Below are positions 1 to 9,567 of a DNA stretch of 64,000 nt, piece after piece. Origin of the DNA: Parendozoicomonas haliclonae (GTDB lineage: Bacteria; Pseudomonadota; Gammaproteobacteria; Pseudomonadales; Endozoicomonadaceae). The first letter of the stretch is position 1; each line of letters starts with the position of its first letter. The stretch lies in the NCBI RefSeq assembly GCF_900174585.1, contig NZ_FWPT01000002.1, forward strand, positions 372,001 through 436,000. Direction: 5' to 3'. The notes beneath the pieces were generated by a model, which ran no database searches, had not been told where the DNA came from, and was given only the letters and a program-made list of their open reading frames with translations. Both the position numbers and the translations under genes were made by a program.

Positions 1-2639
1 ATAGCGATCATCGCATCAGCAAAGCGATCCAGTTCGGCCAGCGCCTCACTTTCGGTCGGTTCAACCATCAGGGTACCGGCAACCGGGAAGCTCATGGTTG
101 GAGCATGAAAGCCGTAGTCCATCAGACGCTTGGCAATATCTTCTTCACTGATACCGGAGGTCGCCTTGATAGGACGAATATCAATGATGCACTCATGGGC
201 TACACGGCCATTACGACCGGTATAAAGAATCGGGTAGTGATCCTTCAGACGGTCAGCCAGGTAGTTAGCCCCCAGAATAGCGACAGCGGTTGCCTTTCTC
301 AGACCTTCGCCGCCCATATTGCGGATGTAGGTCCAGGAGATTGGCAGGATGGATACAGAACCCCAAGGCGCTGCACTGACGGCAGAGTTCTCGGCATTCG
401 GACCTTCCAGCTTAATCACTGCGTGGTTGGCAACGAACGGTGCCAGATGGCTCTTCACACCAATCGGGCCCATGCCTGGACCACCGCCGCCGTGAGGAAT
501 GCTGAAGGTCTTGTGCAGGTTCAGGTGACAAACATCAGCGCCGATCTCACCCGGCTGGCTGATACCGACCTGAGCGTTCATATTGGCGCCATCCATATAA
601 ACCTGACCACCCTGATTGTGGATGATGTTGCAGATCTCACGGATCTCTTCTTCATACACACCGTGGGTGGATGGGTAGGTAATCATCAGACAGGACAGCT
701 GATCGCCAATCTCGGCGACACGCTGACGCAGCTCCTCCACGTCCACGTTACCCTTGTCATCACAACCGGTCACAACAATCTTCATACCCGCCAACATAGC
801 GGACGCCGGGTTGGTACCGTGAGCAGAGGATGGAATCAGGCAGACATTACGGTCATGATCACCGCGGCTCTCGTGGTACTTGCGGATAGCCAGCAGGCCG
901 GCGTATTCGCCTTGAGCACCAGAGTTTGGCTGGCTGCAGATGGCATCGAAACCGGTAATCACCTTCAGGTAATTTTCCAGCTCGGTAATCATCTCGCGAA
1001 TACCTGCAGTACGCTCAACTGGGGTGAACGGGTGCAGGTTACCGATTTCCGGCCAGGAGACAGGCATCATTTCAGAGGCGGCATTCAGCTTCATGGTGCA
1101 AGAGCCCAGCGGAATCATTGCCTGGTTCAGAGCCAGATCACGATTCTCCAGACGCTTCAGGTAACGCATCATCTCGGTTTCTGAGTGATAGCTGTTAAAG
1201 ACCGGATGCTCCAGTACCTTGCCTTCACGCAGCAGAGCTTCCGGCAGTGCGGAAACACCCTGCTTGTGCAGTTCGGCATCAATGGTTTCTACATTCAGGT
1301 CGTGACCTTCACCCAGAACCACATCCCACAGCAGAACAATATCTTCACGGGTGGTGGCTTCATCCAGAGAGATACCGATCAGATCAGAACCGGTTTCACG
1401 CAGACAGATACCGGCCGCCTGAGAACGCTCAATAATGGCATTCACATCCTGCGTTTTCAGGGTGATGGTATCAAACCAAGTGTCGTTCACCAGTTCCACG
1501 CCGGCACTCTTGAGGCCCTGAGCCAGAACAGAGGTAAAGCGGTGGATACGAGTGGCCATCTGCTTCAGGCCTTCTGGGCCATGATAAACAGCAAAGAAGC
1601 TGGCCATATTGGCGAGCAGAACCTGAGCAGTACAGATATTACTGTTGGCCTTTTCCCGGCGGATATGCTGTTCACGGGTCTGCATCGCCATACGCAGGGC
1701 CTGCTTGCCGCGTACATCAACAGAGACACCAATAATCCGGCCAGGGACGGAACGCTTGTAGGCATCACGGGTGGCAAAGAAAGCCGCGTGAGGACCGCCA
1801 TAGCCCATAGGCACACCGAAACGTTGTGCACTGCCGAGAACCACATCAGCGCCCAGCTTGCCCGGCGCTTCCAGCAGCAACAGGCTCATAATATCGGCAA
1901 CAACGGAAACAACTGCTTTCTTTTCGTGCAGGTTTTCAATCAGGGCACGAACGTCGTTTACGTCACCCCAGGTACCGGTGTATGCCAGCAGAGCACCAAA
2001 CACATCGTGATTGACGACGTCTGCCGCCGGTGCCACCAGGATATCAATATCAAAGCCTTCGGCGCGGGTCTTAACTACGTCGATGGTTTGCGGGTGACAG
2101 GTTTCGTCGATAAAGAACAGGTTGGACTTCTTGTTCTTGGAGACACGACGAGCCAAAGACATAGCTTCACCGGCCGCTGTTGCTTCATCCAACAGGGAGG
2201 CACTGGCCAGATCCAGACCGGTCAGATCCAGAGTCAGCTGTTGGAAGTTCAGCAAAGCTTCCAGACGACCCTGGGCAATCTCTGGCTGATAAGGTGTGTA
2301 AGCGGTGTACCAGCCCGGATTCTCAAACACGTTGCGCTGGATAACCGGCGGTACGATGGTGTTGTGATAACCCATACCGATAAAGCTGCGGGCCGGCTTG
2401 TTCTTGGCCAGCAAGCCTTTCAGGTAAGCCAGGGTGTCGGTTTCGGTATGGCTGGGCCAGAGCAAAGGCGTCTGGTCCTGCAGAATACTGCCGGGCACGG
2501 TGCTGGCCAGCAGTGATTCCAGTGTCTGTTCTCCCAGGACATCCAGCATGGTGCGGATTTCACTCTCACCCGGGCCGATATGACGGCGGATGAAGTCGTC
2601 CCTGTTCTCAAGTTGCGTGAGCGATGCGATCTCTGACAT
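1..2639 (-). CDS. gcvP: Glycine dehydrogenase (decarboxylating), P protein; C-terminus off the window
   Basis: P protein of the glycine cleavage system. It is a PLP enzyme that decarboxylates glycine and passes the aminomethyl group to the lipoyl arm of GcvH. The minus frame stays open from an ATG at 2639 to the window edge, giving 879 codons of a family usually about 950, so only the end of the second half is missing. The N-terminus carries the family-typical [10 protein letters not shown] segment. The PLP-lysine region [18 protein letters not shown] is seen near 520-570. A GGGGCAG ribosome-binding site lies just upstream of the ATG. It follows gcvT and gcvH in the same direction, but a hairpin in the 124-nt gap separates it from gcvH. 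Identity is secure; the C-terminal end cannot be seen. Confidence 0.97.
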   Translation of the reverse strand, partial: MSEIASLTQLENRDDFIRRHIGPGESEIRTMLDVLGEQTLESLLASTVPGSILQDQTPLLWPSHTETDTLAYLKGLLAKNKPARSFIGMGYHNTIVPPVIQRNVFENPGWYTAYTPYQPEIAQGRLEALLNFQQLTLDLTGLDLASASLLDEATAAGEAMSLARRVSKNKKSNLFFIDETCHPQTIDVVKTRAEGFDIDILVAPAADVVNHDVFGALLAYTGTWGDVNDVRALIENLHEKKAVVSVVADIMSLLLLEAPGKLGADVVLGSAQRFGVPMGYGGPHAAFFATRDAYKRSVPGRIIGVSVDVRGKQALRMAMQTREQHIRREKANSNICTAQVLLANMASFFAVYHGPEGLKQMATRIHRFTSVLAQGLKSAGVELVNDTWFDTITLKTQDVNAIIERSQAAGICLRETGSDLIGISLDEATTREDIVLLWDVVLGEGHDLNVETIDAELHKQGVSALPEALLREGKVLEHPVFNSYHSETEMMRYLKRLENRDLALNQAMIPLGSCTMKLNAASEMMPVSWPEIGNLHPFTPVERTAGIREMITELENYLKVITGFDAICSQPNSGAQGEYAGLLAIRKYHESRGDHDRNVCLIPSSAHGTNPASAMLAGMKIVVTGCDDKGNVDVEELRQRVAEIGDQLSCLMITYPSTHGVYEEEIREICNIIHNQGGQVYMDGANMNAQVGISQPGEIGADVCHLNLHKTFSIPHGGGGPGMGPIGVKSHLAPFVANHAVIKLEGPNAENSAVSAAPWGSVSILPISWTYIRNMGGEGLRKATAVAILGANYLADRLKDHYPILYTGRNGRVAHECIIDIRPIKATSGISEEDIAKRLMDYGFHAPTMSFPVAGTLMVEPTESEALAELDRFADAMIA

Positions 2640-2730
2640 GTTGTTCTGCCCCAGGAACTCGTTTATCCGCCAAGATCACCCTGACGGTTACTTGTCCATG
2701 GTTATTTATTGATATTCTGGGTGATAAAAG

Positions 2731-2750
2731 GAAGCCCCATACGGGGCTTC
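2731..2750 (-). terminator. Hairpin between gcvH and gcvP, terminator-like
   Basis: Perfect 8-bp stem GAAGCCCC / GGGGCTTC with a 4-nt loop. On the minus strand it is followed by CCTTTTATC, a short U-tract. It sits 14 nt after the gcvH stop and about 90 nt before the gcvP start, so it may end or attenuate gcvTH transcription ahead of gcvP. Confidence 0.6.
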
Positions 2751-2763
2751 TCAGTGTTTCTTA

Positions 2764-3153
2764 TTATTCGTCGTCGCAGATGGCAGCGTAAGCGTCTGCG
2801 TCCAGCAGCTCATCCAGCTGACCGGCTTCGGATGGCTTCATACGGAAGAACCAGCCTTCGTTATATGGGTCGCTGTTCACCAGCTCAGGCGCTTCTTCCA
2901 GAGCTTCGTTGATAGCAACAATCTCACCCGCGATTGGCGCGTAGATATCGGAAGCGGCCTTCACAGACTCAACCACACCGGCTTCATCTTCAGAACCCAG
3001 GTTGGAGCCTACTTCTGGCAGTTCAACAAATACCACGTCACCCAGAGCTTCCTGGGCGTGGTCGGTAACACCGATGGTCACCGTGCCATCTTCTTCAAGG
3101 CGAATCCATTCGTGGGATTTCACATAACGCAGTTCTGCCGGGATATTGCTCAT
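2764..3153 (-). CDS. gcvH: Glycine cleavage system H protein (lipoyl carrier)
   Basis: Small lipoylated shuttle protein that carries the aminomethyl group from the P protein to the T protein and interacts with the L protein. Its 129 residues match the normal family length. The lipoylation motif [15 protein letters not shown] is present at about residues 59-73, with the acceptor lysine in ESVKA. The N-terminus [17 protein letters not shown] and the C-terminal GWFFRMKPS are typical. It lies about 120 nt after gcvT in the same direction. No oddities. Confidence 0.97.
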   Translation of the reverse strand: MSNIPAELRYVKSHEWIRLEEDGTVTIGVTDHAQEALGDVVFVELPEVGSNLGSEDEAGVVESVKAASDIYAPIAGEIVAINEALEEAPELVNSDPYNEGWFFRMKPSEAGQLDELLDADAYAAICDDE

Positions 3154-3253
3154 TGCCAGTTCCTCACAGGCTTAATGTGTATAACTCTTTATCATGAAAA
3201 TGCCCCCGCAGTTTATACAAAGGGCACTTTCTATTCATAACTGTTTAAAGCTT

Positions 3254-3278
3254 GAATAATCACGCAGCGTGATTATTC
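3254..3278 (-). repeat. Palindrome at the gcvT stop codon
   Basis: A 12-bp inverted repeat, GAATAATCACGC / GCGTGATTATTC, separated by one base. It overlaps the gcvT stop (3273-3275). No U-tract follows, so an mRNA 3'-end or processing hairpin is more likely than a simple terminator. Confidence 0.5.
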
Positions 3279-4358
3279 AAAAACTTTCTTGCCGTTGCGA
3301 ACAAAAGACGGCTTGATCACGCGAACATCGACGAGTTTGCCACGCATTTCAACTTTTGCATTGTCTCCGGTACCCGCCGGAACACGCGCCATGGCAATGG
3401 AGTGGCCCAGTGTTGGCGAGAAGGTGCCACTGGTAATAACACCTTCACCAATACCATCCACAACCACTTTCTGACCATGACGAAGTACACCACGTCCTTC
3501 GAGCACCAGGCCGACCAGGCGATCCCAGCCCTTGCGCTCACGGATTTCAGACAGAGCCTTGCGGCCAATAAAGTCACGATCCGCAGGTTCCCAGGCAACA
3601 CACCAGCCCATATTGGCGGACAGTGGAGTGATGGTGTCGTCCATATCCTGACCGTAAAGGTTCATACCGGCTTCAAGGCGCAGGGTATCGCGGCAGCCAA
3701 GACCGCAAGGCTGAACACCGGCTTCCGCCAGGGCGTTCCACAGAGCTTCGGCTTCATTGTTCGGGAGGGTAATTTCCAGACCATCTTCACCGGTATAACC
3801 GGTACGGGCGATCAGCCAGCCTTCGCACTCCTGACCTTCAAAGATTTTCAGATCACGAATAACGGCAGCTTTGGCAGACGACAAGGCATTGGCAGCCAGC
3901 TCACGGGCTGCCGGGCCCTGTACGGCCACCATGGCCACATCCGGTTGTTCTTCCAGAGTGACATCAAAGCCTTCGACCTGCTGATTCATCCAGGCCAGAT
4001 CTTTTTCGCGGGTGGCACAGTTCACCACAACCCGGTAACCCCAGGCCATGCGATAAACAATCAGATCATCAATAACACCACCGTCGTGATTGAGCATGCC
4101 GCTGTACAGCGCCTTGCCATCAAAACCGAGGCGGTCAACATCATTTGCGAGGAGGTAACGAAGATAGTCGCGGGCCTGAGGGCCTTTGACATCGAGAGCT
4201 GTCATATGGGAAACATCAAACATACCGGCCTTCTGGCGTACGGCATGGTGTTCTTCAAGCTGGGAACCATAATGCAGTGGCATATCCCAACCACCAAAGT
4301 CCACCAACTTGCCGCCCGATGTTTCATGAACATTGAACAGAGAGGTACGGTTACCCAT
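3273..4358 (-). CDS. gcvT: Aminomethyltransferase, glycine cleavage T protein
   Basis: Transfers the methylene group from the aminomethyl-lipoyl H protein to tetrahydrofolate, releasing ammonia. The 361 residues are the normal length. Family motifs are visible: MFDVSHM near residue 47, a folate-binding region, and a C-terminal [17 protein letters not shown] barrel segment. It is the first gene of the gcvT-gcvH-gcvP group, the enterobacterial order. A sigma-70-like promoter lies about 130 nt upstream. No glycine-riboswitch consensus was recognised in the leader. Confidence 0.97.
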   Translation of the reverse strand: MGNRTSLFNVHETSGGKLVDFGGWDMPLHYGSQLEEHHAVRQKAGMFDVSHMTALDVKGPQARDYLRYLLANDVDRLGFDGKALYSGMLNHDGGVIDDLIVYRMAWGYRVVVNCATREKDLAWMNQQVEGFDVTLEEQPDVAMVAVQGPAARELAANALSSAKAAVIRDLKIFEGQECEGWLIARTGYTGEDGLEITLPNNEAEALWNALAEAGVQPCGLGCRDTLRLEAGMNLYGQDMDDTITPLSANMGWCVAWEPADRDFIGRKALSEIRERKGWDRLVGLVLEGRGVLRHGQKVVVDGIGEGVITSGTFSPTLGHSIAMARVPAGTGDNAKVEMRGKLVDVRVIKPSFVRNGKKVFE

Positions 4359-4485
4359 TCACAGCCCCCAAAAATATTTCCTAAGCGTCCTGATTATGAA
4401 CGACATTAGCTTGTTGTTATTGGCGTACTCTCATTTCCCGATCTTGATCAGGAATGTACTGCTGTACGGTTAGAAATTTAGGGCC

Positions 4486-4514
4486 ATTCTAAAGGTACAC
4501 ATTGGTTAACTCAA
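4486..4514 (-). promoter_or_regulatory. Predicted sigma-70 promoter of gcvT-gcvH-gcvP
   Basis: On the minus strand, TTGAGT (4514-4509) and TAGAAT (4491-4486) are separated by exactly 17 bp, leaving a leader of about 125 nt before the gcvT ATG. The -35 lies inside an imperfect inverted repeat (GTTAAC at 4505-4510 and 4548-4553, with inner GCACAT/ATGTGC arms), a possible regulator site. Confidence 0.55.
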
Positions 4515-4572
4515 AGCACATTTCAATATTGTTTTGATATGTGCCTTGTTAACTGCTCTGAAATGAGGAATT

Positions 4573-6243
4573 TCAGGTCTCAATTCTGGAACGGCGGATT
4601 AACAAAATAACGGGAATCAGTCCGGCAACAATCAAACTAATTGCTGGCAGTGCCGCACGTTCCCACTCGCCTTCGGCGGTCATTTCATGGATACGCACCG
4701 CAAAGGTGTCCCACCCAAACGGTCGCATCAACAAAGTGGCCGGCATCTCTTTCAACACATCAACAAACACCAGCAGCATGGCTGTCAGCAAACCGGGCAT
4801 AACCAGAGGTAGATAAACACGACGGGCGACTGAAGCAGGTTTGTGACCGAGAATACGCGCGGCTTCATGCATGGCCGGTCGTACCCGCTCAAAGGCTGCA
4901 GAAACAGGTTTCAGGGCAACAGCCAGAAAGCGAATCATATAAGCCAGCAGCAACGCAAAAAGGCTGCCCAGTAAAAGCTGCTCCGCCGGCAAACCCAGCC
5001 ACTCTTTCACAGGAATGATGAGTTCATTATCCAGAAAGCCAAACAACATCATCACCGAGACTGCCAACAAAGAGCCCGGCAGGGCATAACCAATATTGCC
5101 GGCCTTTTCGACAAAGCTGGTAAACCATCCCGGCTGGAAACGTTTGCCCAGAATGATCATACAGGCCACAGCAACCGTAATCAGGGCGGCACTGCTGGAC
5201 AGAGCAAGGGTATGAAACAACAACTGCCAGTAGCGAGTATCAAAGTCCTGCAGGGCATCGGTGATGACCCAGTACAACAACTGAATAACCGGCAGAACAA
5301 AAGCCAGGGCAAATATCAGACAGGAAAAGCCTGTTGCCAGCCACGCTTTCGAGCCAGACAACCTGTGCCGCTTATTAAGTCGCTGCCGTTCACTCTGGCT
5401 CAGGCCTACCTGCCCTTTGAAAGACTTTTCAAACATCAGAATCAGCACAATAAAGGCCAGCAACAATGTGGCCAGCTGCGCTGCCGCCTGCAGGTTAAAG
5501 AAACCAAACCAGGCTTTGTAGATCGCAGTGGTGAAGGTGTTGTAATTAAACACGGAAACCGTACCGAAATCGGCCAGTGTTTCCATAACTGCCAGTATCA
5601 CACCACCGGCAATAGCAGGACGTGCTACTGGCAAGGTGACTCGAAAGAAGGTTCGCCAAGGGCTCATGCCCAGAAGCCGGGAGGCTTCAAACAGTGAACG
5701 ACTCTGCCCCTGAAAGGCGCCACGGGCGAGCATATAAACATAGGGGTAGAAGACCAATACCAGAATAGCGATCACGCCAAAGGGCGTGCGGATATCCAGC
5801 CAGGTAAAACCTTCGATATTGTTCCGCATCCAGCCCTGCAAAGGGCTGCTGAAATCAAACAGACCAAGATAGACAAATGCCAGCACATACGCGGGCACGG
5901 CAAAAGGCAACATCAGAGCCCATTCCAGCCAACGTCGTCCGGGGAAATCACAAAGGGAAATCAGTGCCGCCAGCGAGGTGCCCAATACGGTAACGCCAAC
6001 GGCTACACCGGCAACAAGAATCAGAGTGTTGCCAATCAATTCAGGCAGCTGGGTAGACAGCATATGCTGCCAGATCTCCACCTGCACATCGCGCCAGCTG
6101 AACAGCAGGCTGCCAACGGGAAAAAGTATCAGCGCAGTTATCAACAGGCCAAACAAGGTCACAGGCCAGGAATAGTTGCCCTGACCGGACAGCATCCGTC
6201 GCGGAAAAGACTGCGTTGATGGGGAACTGGGCTGCGCGTTCAT
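4573..6243 (-). CDS. fbpB: Ferric iron ABC transporter, permease (FbpB/SfuB type)
   Basis: Inner-membrane permease of a ferric-iron importer, moving iron delivered by the periplasmic binding protein FbpA. The 556 residues form two fused permease halves with many hydrophobic helices. Each half has an EAA-type cytoplasmic loop: EASRLLGMSPWRTFFRVTLPVARPAIAGG at about 186-214, and EAARILGHKPASVARRVYLPLVMPG in the C-terminal half. Length and two-half layout fit FbpB/SfuB/HitB. It lies 85 nt downstream of fbpA. No ATPase subunit (FbpC) is adjacent, so the ATPase must be encoded elsewhere. Confidence 0.92.
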   Translation of the reverse strand: MNAQPSSPSTQSFPRRMLSGQGNYSWPVTLFGLLITALILFPVGSLLFSWRDVQVEIWQHMLSTQLPELIGNTLILVAGVAVGVTVLGTSLAALISLCDFPGRRWLEWALMLPFAVPAYVLAFVYLGLFDFSSPLQGWMRNNIEGFTWLDIRTPFGVIAILVLVFYPYVYMLARGAFQGQSRSLFEASRLLGMSPWRTFFRVTLPVARPAIAGGVILAVMETLADFGTVSVFNYNTFTTAIYKAWFGFFNLQAAAQLATLLLAFIVLILMFEKSFKGQVGLSQSERQRLNKRHRLSGSKAWLATGFSCLIFALAFVLPVIQLLYWVITDALQDFDTRYWQLLFHTLALSSSAALITVAVACMIILGKRFQPGWFTSFVEKAGNIGYALPGSLLAVSVMMLFGFLDNELIIPVKEWLGLPAEQLLLGSLFALLLAYMIRFLAVALKPVSAAFERVRPAMHEAARILGHKPASVARRVYLPLVMPGLLTAMLLVFVDVLKEMPATLLMRPFGWDTFAVRIHEMTAEGEWERAALPAISLIVAGLIPVILLIRRSRIET

Positions 6244-6282
6244 CGGGTCTGGCTTACATACTGGTTATTATTTAGACGACAA

Positions 6283-6306
6283 AGCCGGACCATTTCTGAT
6301 CCGGCT
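6283..6306 (-). terminator. Intercistronic hairpin between fbpA and fbpB
   Basis: 7-bp stem AGCCGGA / TCCGGCT with a 10-nt loop, followed on the minus strand by TTGTCGTC. Such hairpins between a binding-protein gene and its permease often lower read-through and stabilise the upstream message. Weak as a full terminator. Confidence 0.45.
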
Positions 6307-6328
6307 CTGCAGATAACCACGATGGTAA

Positions 6329-7396
6329 TTACTTATAGCTGACCTTGTCCATCAGCTGAATCGCACGTGCCTGTTTGGCACCGGCAGCCGCTACGTTCAG
6401 ATCGTCAGCCCGGAACTCACCCCAGCTGCCAACAACATCAGAAGGCTGGCTATCGGCTTTGGCCGGATATTCCATGTTCATATCAGCGATAATGCGCTGA
6501 GCTTCTTCGGTGCTCATCCACTCCAGGAAGGCCTGGGCACCAGCCGGGTTGCCGGCATGGCGAGTAACGCCAGCACCAGAAATGTTTACGTGAACACCGC
6601 TGCTGTTCTCACCTTCTGCAGACTGGTTGGCCCAGAAGACTTTCAGGTTGGTGTCCGGGTTCTTCTTCTGCAGACGACCGAAGTAGTAAGTATTTACAAC
6701 GGTGACATCACATACGCCAGCGGCAACGGCCTGCATGGCTTTAGTGTCATTGCTGAATACTGGCGCGGCAAGGTTATTTACCCAGCCCTGTACAACCTGT
6801 TCGGTCTTCTCTTCACCCAGACGCTCGATCATGGTGGCAACCAGAGACTGGTTGTAAACCTTCTTGGAAGTACGCAGGCACAGGCGACCTTTCCAACGGC
6901 TGTCAGCCAGATCTTCATAACCTACCAGATCGCTCTCTTTCAAACGGTCAGAAGCGTATACCAGAGTACGGGCACGTACAGACAGACCGTACCAGTCTTT
7001 CTGTTCGGAACGCAGGTGAGCAGGAATATTGTTCTCCAGAACGGTGGATTCAACCGGCTGCAGCAGGTTCTTGCTGCTGGCCTGCCACAGGTTGCCGGCA
7101 TCAACAGTGATCAGCATATCCGCAGGTGTGTTCTGGCCTTCGGTTTCCAGGCGGGCAATCAGAGGGCCAGCCTTATCGGTGATGTAACGGATCTGGGTAC
7201 CGGTTTTGGCGGTGTACTGCTCAAACAGAGGCTTGACCAGATGTTCCTTACGAGAGGTGTAGATAACCAGTTCATCCTGCTCGCCTGACTTAACAGCCTT
7301 GCCTTCATGCTCAGAGTGAGCAGAAACATTGACTGAAAATGCAGCGACAGCAGCTGCCAGCATACCCGTTGTCCACAGAGCCAGTTTGGCTTTCAT
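6329..7396 (-). CDS. fbpA: Ferric iron ABC transporter, periplasmic iron-binding protein
   Basis: Periplasmic Fe(III)-binding protein that feeds the FbpB permease. The start was placed at the ATG at 7396 rather than an in-frame one 12 codons upstream. It is preceded by a G-rich Shine-Dalgarno and begins a clean signal peptide (MKAKLALWTTGMLAAAVAAF..., cleavage near VSA-HS). The mature protein starts with a short His-rich stretch (HSEHEGK), then the LVIYTSRKEHLVKPLFEQY family start. The paired tyrosine iron ligands are probably in VVNTYYFGRL. The length of 355 residues fits the family. A Fur-like box lies upstream, consistent with iron repression. Confidence 0.95.
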   Translation of the reverse strand: MKAKLALWTTGMLAAAVAAFSVNVSAHSEHEGKAVKSGEQDELVIYTSRKEHLVKPLFEQYTAKTGTQIRYITDKAGPLIARLETEGQNTPADMLITVDAGNLWQASSKNLLQPVESTVLENNIPAHLRSEQKDWYGLSVRARTLVYASDRLKESDLVGYEDLADSRWKGRLCLRTSKKVYNQSLVATMIERLGEEKTEQVVQGWVNNLAAPVFSNDTKAMQAVAAGVCDVTVVNTYYFGRLQKKNPDTNLKVFWANQSAEGENSSGVHVNISGAGVTRHAGNPAGAQAFLEWMSTEEAQRIIADMNMEYPAKADSQPSDVVGSWGEFRADDLNVAAAGAKQARAIQLMDKVSYK

Positions 7397-7446
7397 AGTG
7401 CCCCCCACAGATGCATAACTAATAAAGACCATTTATTTTGTGCAAA

Positions 7447-7461
7447 TGCTAACTATTCTCA
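7447..7461 (-). promoter_or_regulatory. Fur box upstream of fbpA
   Basis: The minus-strand 15-mer TGAGAATAGTTAGCA matches the 7-1-7 Fur core (TGATAAT-n-ATTATCA) at 11 of 14 arm positions. It lies about 50 bp upstream of the fbpA start, in the region divergent from the LysR gene. Confidence 0.6.
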
Positions 7462-7616
7462 TTAGTCTTTGCAATCAGGTAGATAGTGATTTTTTATTAG
7501 CACCAATAAAGAACCTACTTTATAGACGACACTTTTTAACTGTTTTGATTTAAAACACACAAGGATGGCAAAGGCCGCCGCATAATAACCAGATCCAAAC
7601 CGACACTCTCTTCCTG

Positions 7617-8525
7617 ATGAATAACCTTATCCTCAGCGGTCGTATTACCATCCGTATGTTGAAGTACTTTCTGGCCGTTGCGGACAATCAACATTTTGGT
7701 AAAGCGGCAGAGCAACTGAACGTCTCAAAGCCACCGCTGAGCACCAAAATCCGTGAACTGGAAGAGGTATTGGGAACAACTTTGTTTCTGCGAGATTCCC
7801 GTAACGTTCAATTAACAGCAACAGGCAAGCTGCTAAAGGAAGAGTGTGACCGCATCTTTGCGTTAATGGATTCATCCATAAACACCATTATCAAAGCGGA
7901 ACGCAGCCAGAAAAATATTATTAATATCGGTTTGGTCAGCTCAGCTTTCTGGACCAACTTTCTAACCGATATTTATGACTTCCAGAAAAGTTACCCATCC
8001 TATGAATTTAACTTTATTGAGATGTCACCAATGGAACAGAAAGAGAATCTCTTAAACAATACGATCGATATAGGCATCGCCCGTCATGCGGATTGCTGGA
8101 ACATTCACCCTTTGTCTTATTCTTCGATCACCAGCGAATCCATGATGGCAGCTCTCCCTGACAATCATCGTCTGAAAAGCCGCAAGCGCTTAAGCCTTGT
8201 TGAGCTGAAAGATGAAAAGATGGTGGTAATGTCGCGCAGTCAGTCCAGTCAGACACAACTGGTTATCGAATCCTGTCAGGCTGCAGGTTTTCACCCGATG
8301 ATCCACCATGAAGTCAAGGAACCCCACACCATGTTGGCCTTTGTGACAGCCGGGCGTGCCATTGCCATCGTTCCGGCCTCCTTCAAATACCACAAATGGA
8401 AGCATGTTCGATTTATTCCGATAAATGAGCAGATTCCTGCCGGGCTGGTTGCGCTTTATAACAAAAGTGGCAGCTCACCGGTAACCGAACACTTTCTTGA
8501 TTTCATAACCAGCCGGCAGGAATAA
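7617..8525 (+). CDS. LysR-family transcriptional regulator
   Basis: DNA-binding regulator of 302 residues. The N-terminal winged helix-turn-helix is clear: MLKYFLAVADNQHFGKAAEQLNVSKPPLSTKIRELEEVLGTTLF at residues 14-57. It is followed by a LysR effector-binding domain at roughly residues 95-295. Divergently transcribed from fbpA with 220 bp between them. That spacing suggests it may regulate fbpA, punA or itself, but the ligand cannot be told from sequence. It ends 3 nt before the convergent punA stop. The true start could be a few codons later. Confidence 0.9.
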   Translation: MNNLILSGRITIRMLKYFLAVADNQHFGKAAEQLNVSKPPLSTKIRELEEVLGTTLFLRDSRNVQLTATGKLLKEECDRIFALMDSSINTIIKAERSQKNIINIGLVSSAFWTNFLTDIYDFQKSYPSYEFNFIEMSPMEQKENLLNNTIDIGIARHADCWNIHPLSYSSITSESMMAALPDNHRLKSRKRLSLVELKDEKMVVMSRSQSSQTQLVIESCQAAGFHPMIHHEVKEPHTMLAFVTAGRAIAIVPASFKYHKWKHVRFIPINEQIPAGLVALYNKSGSSPVTEHFLDFITSRQE

Positions 8526-8528
8526 AAT

Positions 8529-9374
8529 TTAGCTCGGGAAGTGATGCCCCATAAAGGCTTTAATCAGATTGATCATTTTTGGCTGGGCCAGCTTTGCACA
8601 TTCCAGTGTCTGCTCATGGGACAACACAGTATCACCCAGTCCTTCTGCCATATTGGTAATGGCGCAGAAGGCCATGGCCGGCAGACCACAATGAGCGGCT
8701 GAAATAATTTCCGGCACCACCGACATGCCCACCACATCACCGCCGATAATCTGCATCATGCGTATCTCGGCAGCAGTCTCAAAGTTAGGGCCGGTGTAGG
8801 AAACAAAGACACCCGGCTCAACATCAATACCCGCTTCGCGAGCGACACCAAACGCTTCTTCACGCAGCTGTTTATCATAGGCATTGGCGAGGCTAAAGAA
8901 TCGCGGGCCATATTCCTCATCATTTTTGCCGCACATTGGCGACTCTGGCATGGTGTTGATATGGTCGTGGAATATAACCACCGAGCCCACACCAATACGC
9001 TCAGGGCGCAGAGAACCTGCCGCATTGGTGGACAACATAAATTCACAACCTAACAGCTTGAAGGTTCGTACAGGCGTGGTCATGACTTTCATGGAGCGAT
9101 GCTCGTAATAGTGGCCCCGCCCTTTCATGCACATCACTTCCACACCATTCATCGTGCCAAGAACCAGTGTTCCGGAGTGACCTTCAACGGTGCTGACCGG
9201 GAAGCCATCCAGTTCCTCATATGGAATCTCAACTTTATCGTCCAGCTCATCGGCCAGTACGCCAAGACCGGAGCCCAGAATAAACGCCGCTTTCGGCTGA
9301 AAGCCTGCCTTGTATTTCAGAATGGTCGCGACAGCATTTTTCGGAGCATCATTTTTGATAGCAGAGCTGCTCAT
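8529..9374 (-). CDS. punA: Purine-nucleoside phosphorylase (inosine/guanosine type)
   Basis: Cytoplasmic enzyme that splits purine nucleosides with phosphate to the free base and ribose 1-phosphate (purine salvage). The 281 residues match the trimeric PNP (PNPH/XapA) family. Motifs include the phosphate loop AAFILGSGLG at about 31-40, VEGHSGTLVLG, the GRGHYYEH loop near 86-93, STNAAGSL near 113-120, and EIRMMQIIGGDVVGMSVVPE. The final base-pocket segment AFCAITNMAEGL carries the Asn expected for 6-oxopurine specificity. Appears monocistronic. Confidence 0.95.
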   Translation of the reverse strand: MSSSAIKNDAPKNAVATILKYKAGFQPKAAFILGSGLGVLADELDDKVEIPYEELDGFPVSTVEGHSGTLVLGTMNGVEVMCMKGRGHYYEHRSMKVMTTPVRTFKLLGCEFMLSTNAAGSLRPERIGVGSVVIFHDHINTMPESPMCGKNDEEYGPRFFSLANAYDKQLREEAFGVAREAGIDVEPGVFVSYTGPNFETAAEIRMMQIIGGDVVGMSVVPEIISAAHCGLPAMAFCAITNMAEGLGDTVLSHEQTLECAKLAQPKMINLIKAFMGHHFPS

Positions 9375-9517
9375 AAGCGGATTACACCAAAGCGTGAGGG
9401 GGATGATTCCGGCAATCTAACCAAACATTGAAGAGAGCAGAATTTCTATTGTGGAATGGATTGTTCTGAAAAAGAGAACAGTTCAGCCAGCACTCTAATT
9501 TCTTGACTTCCAAACGC

Positions 9518-9543
9518 AAAAAAGGCGACTTGCGCCGCCTTTC
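9518..9543 (-). terminator. Rho-independent terminator of the lipoprotein gene
   Basis: On the minus strand, a stem AAAGGCG / CGCCTTT with an 8-nt loop runs into TTTTTT. It lies about 25 nt after the lipoprotein stop, a textbook terminator. Confidence 0.8.
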
Positions 9544-9567
9544 CTGAACACTCTATGCCGTTGCGCC

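Noticed and set aside
105-2516. Two long plus-strand open frames over gcvP
   Set aside because: The minus frame encodes a clear glycine dehydrogenase with its PLP site; the plus frames are shadows from codon bias.
4359-4572. Possible glycine riboswitch before gcvT
   Set aside because: The leader lacks the conserved glycine-aptamer core segments; only a sigma-70 promoter and an imperfect inverted repeat are visible.
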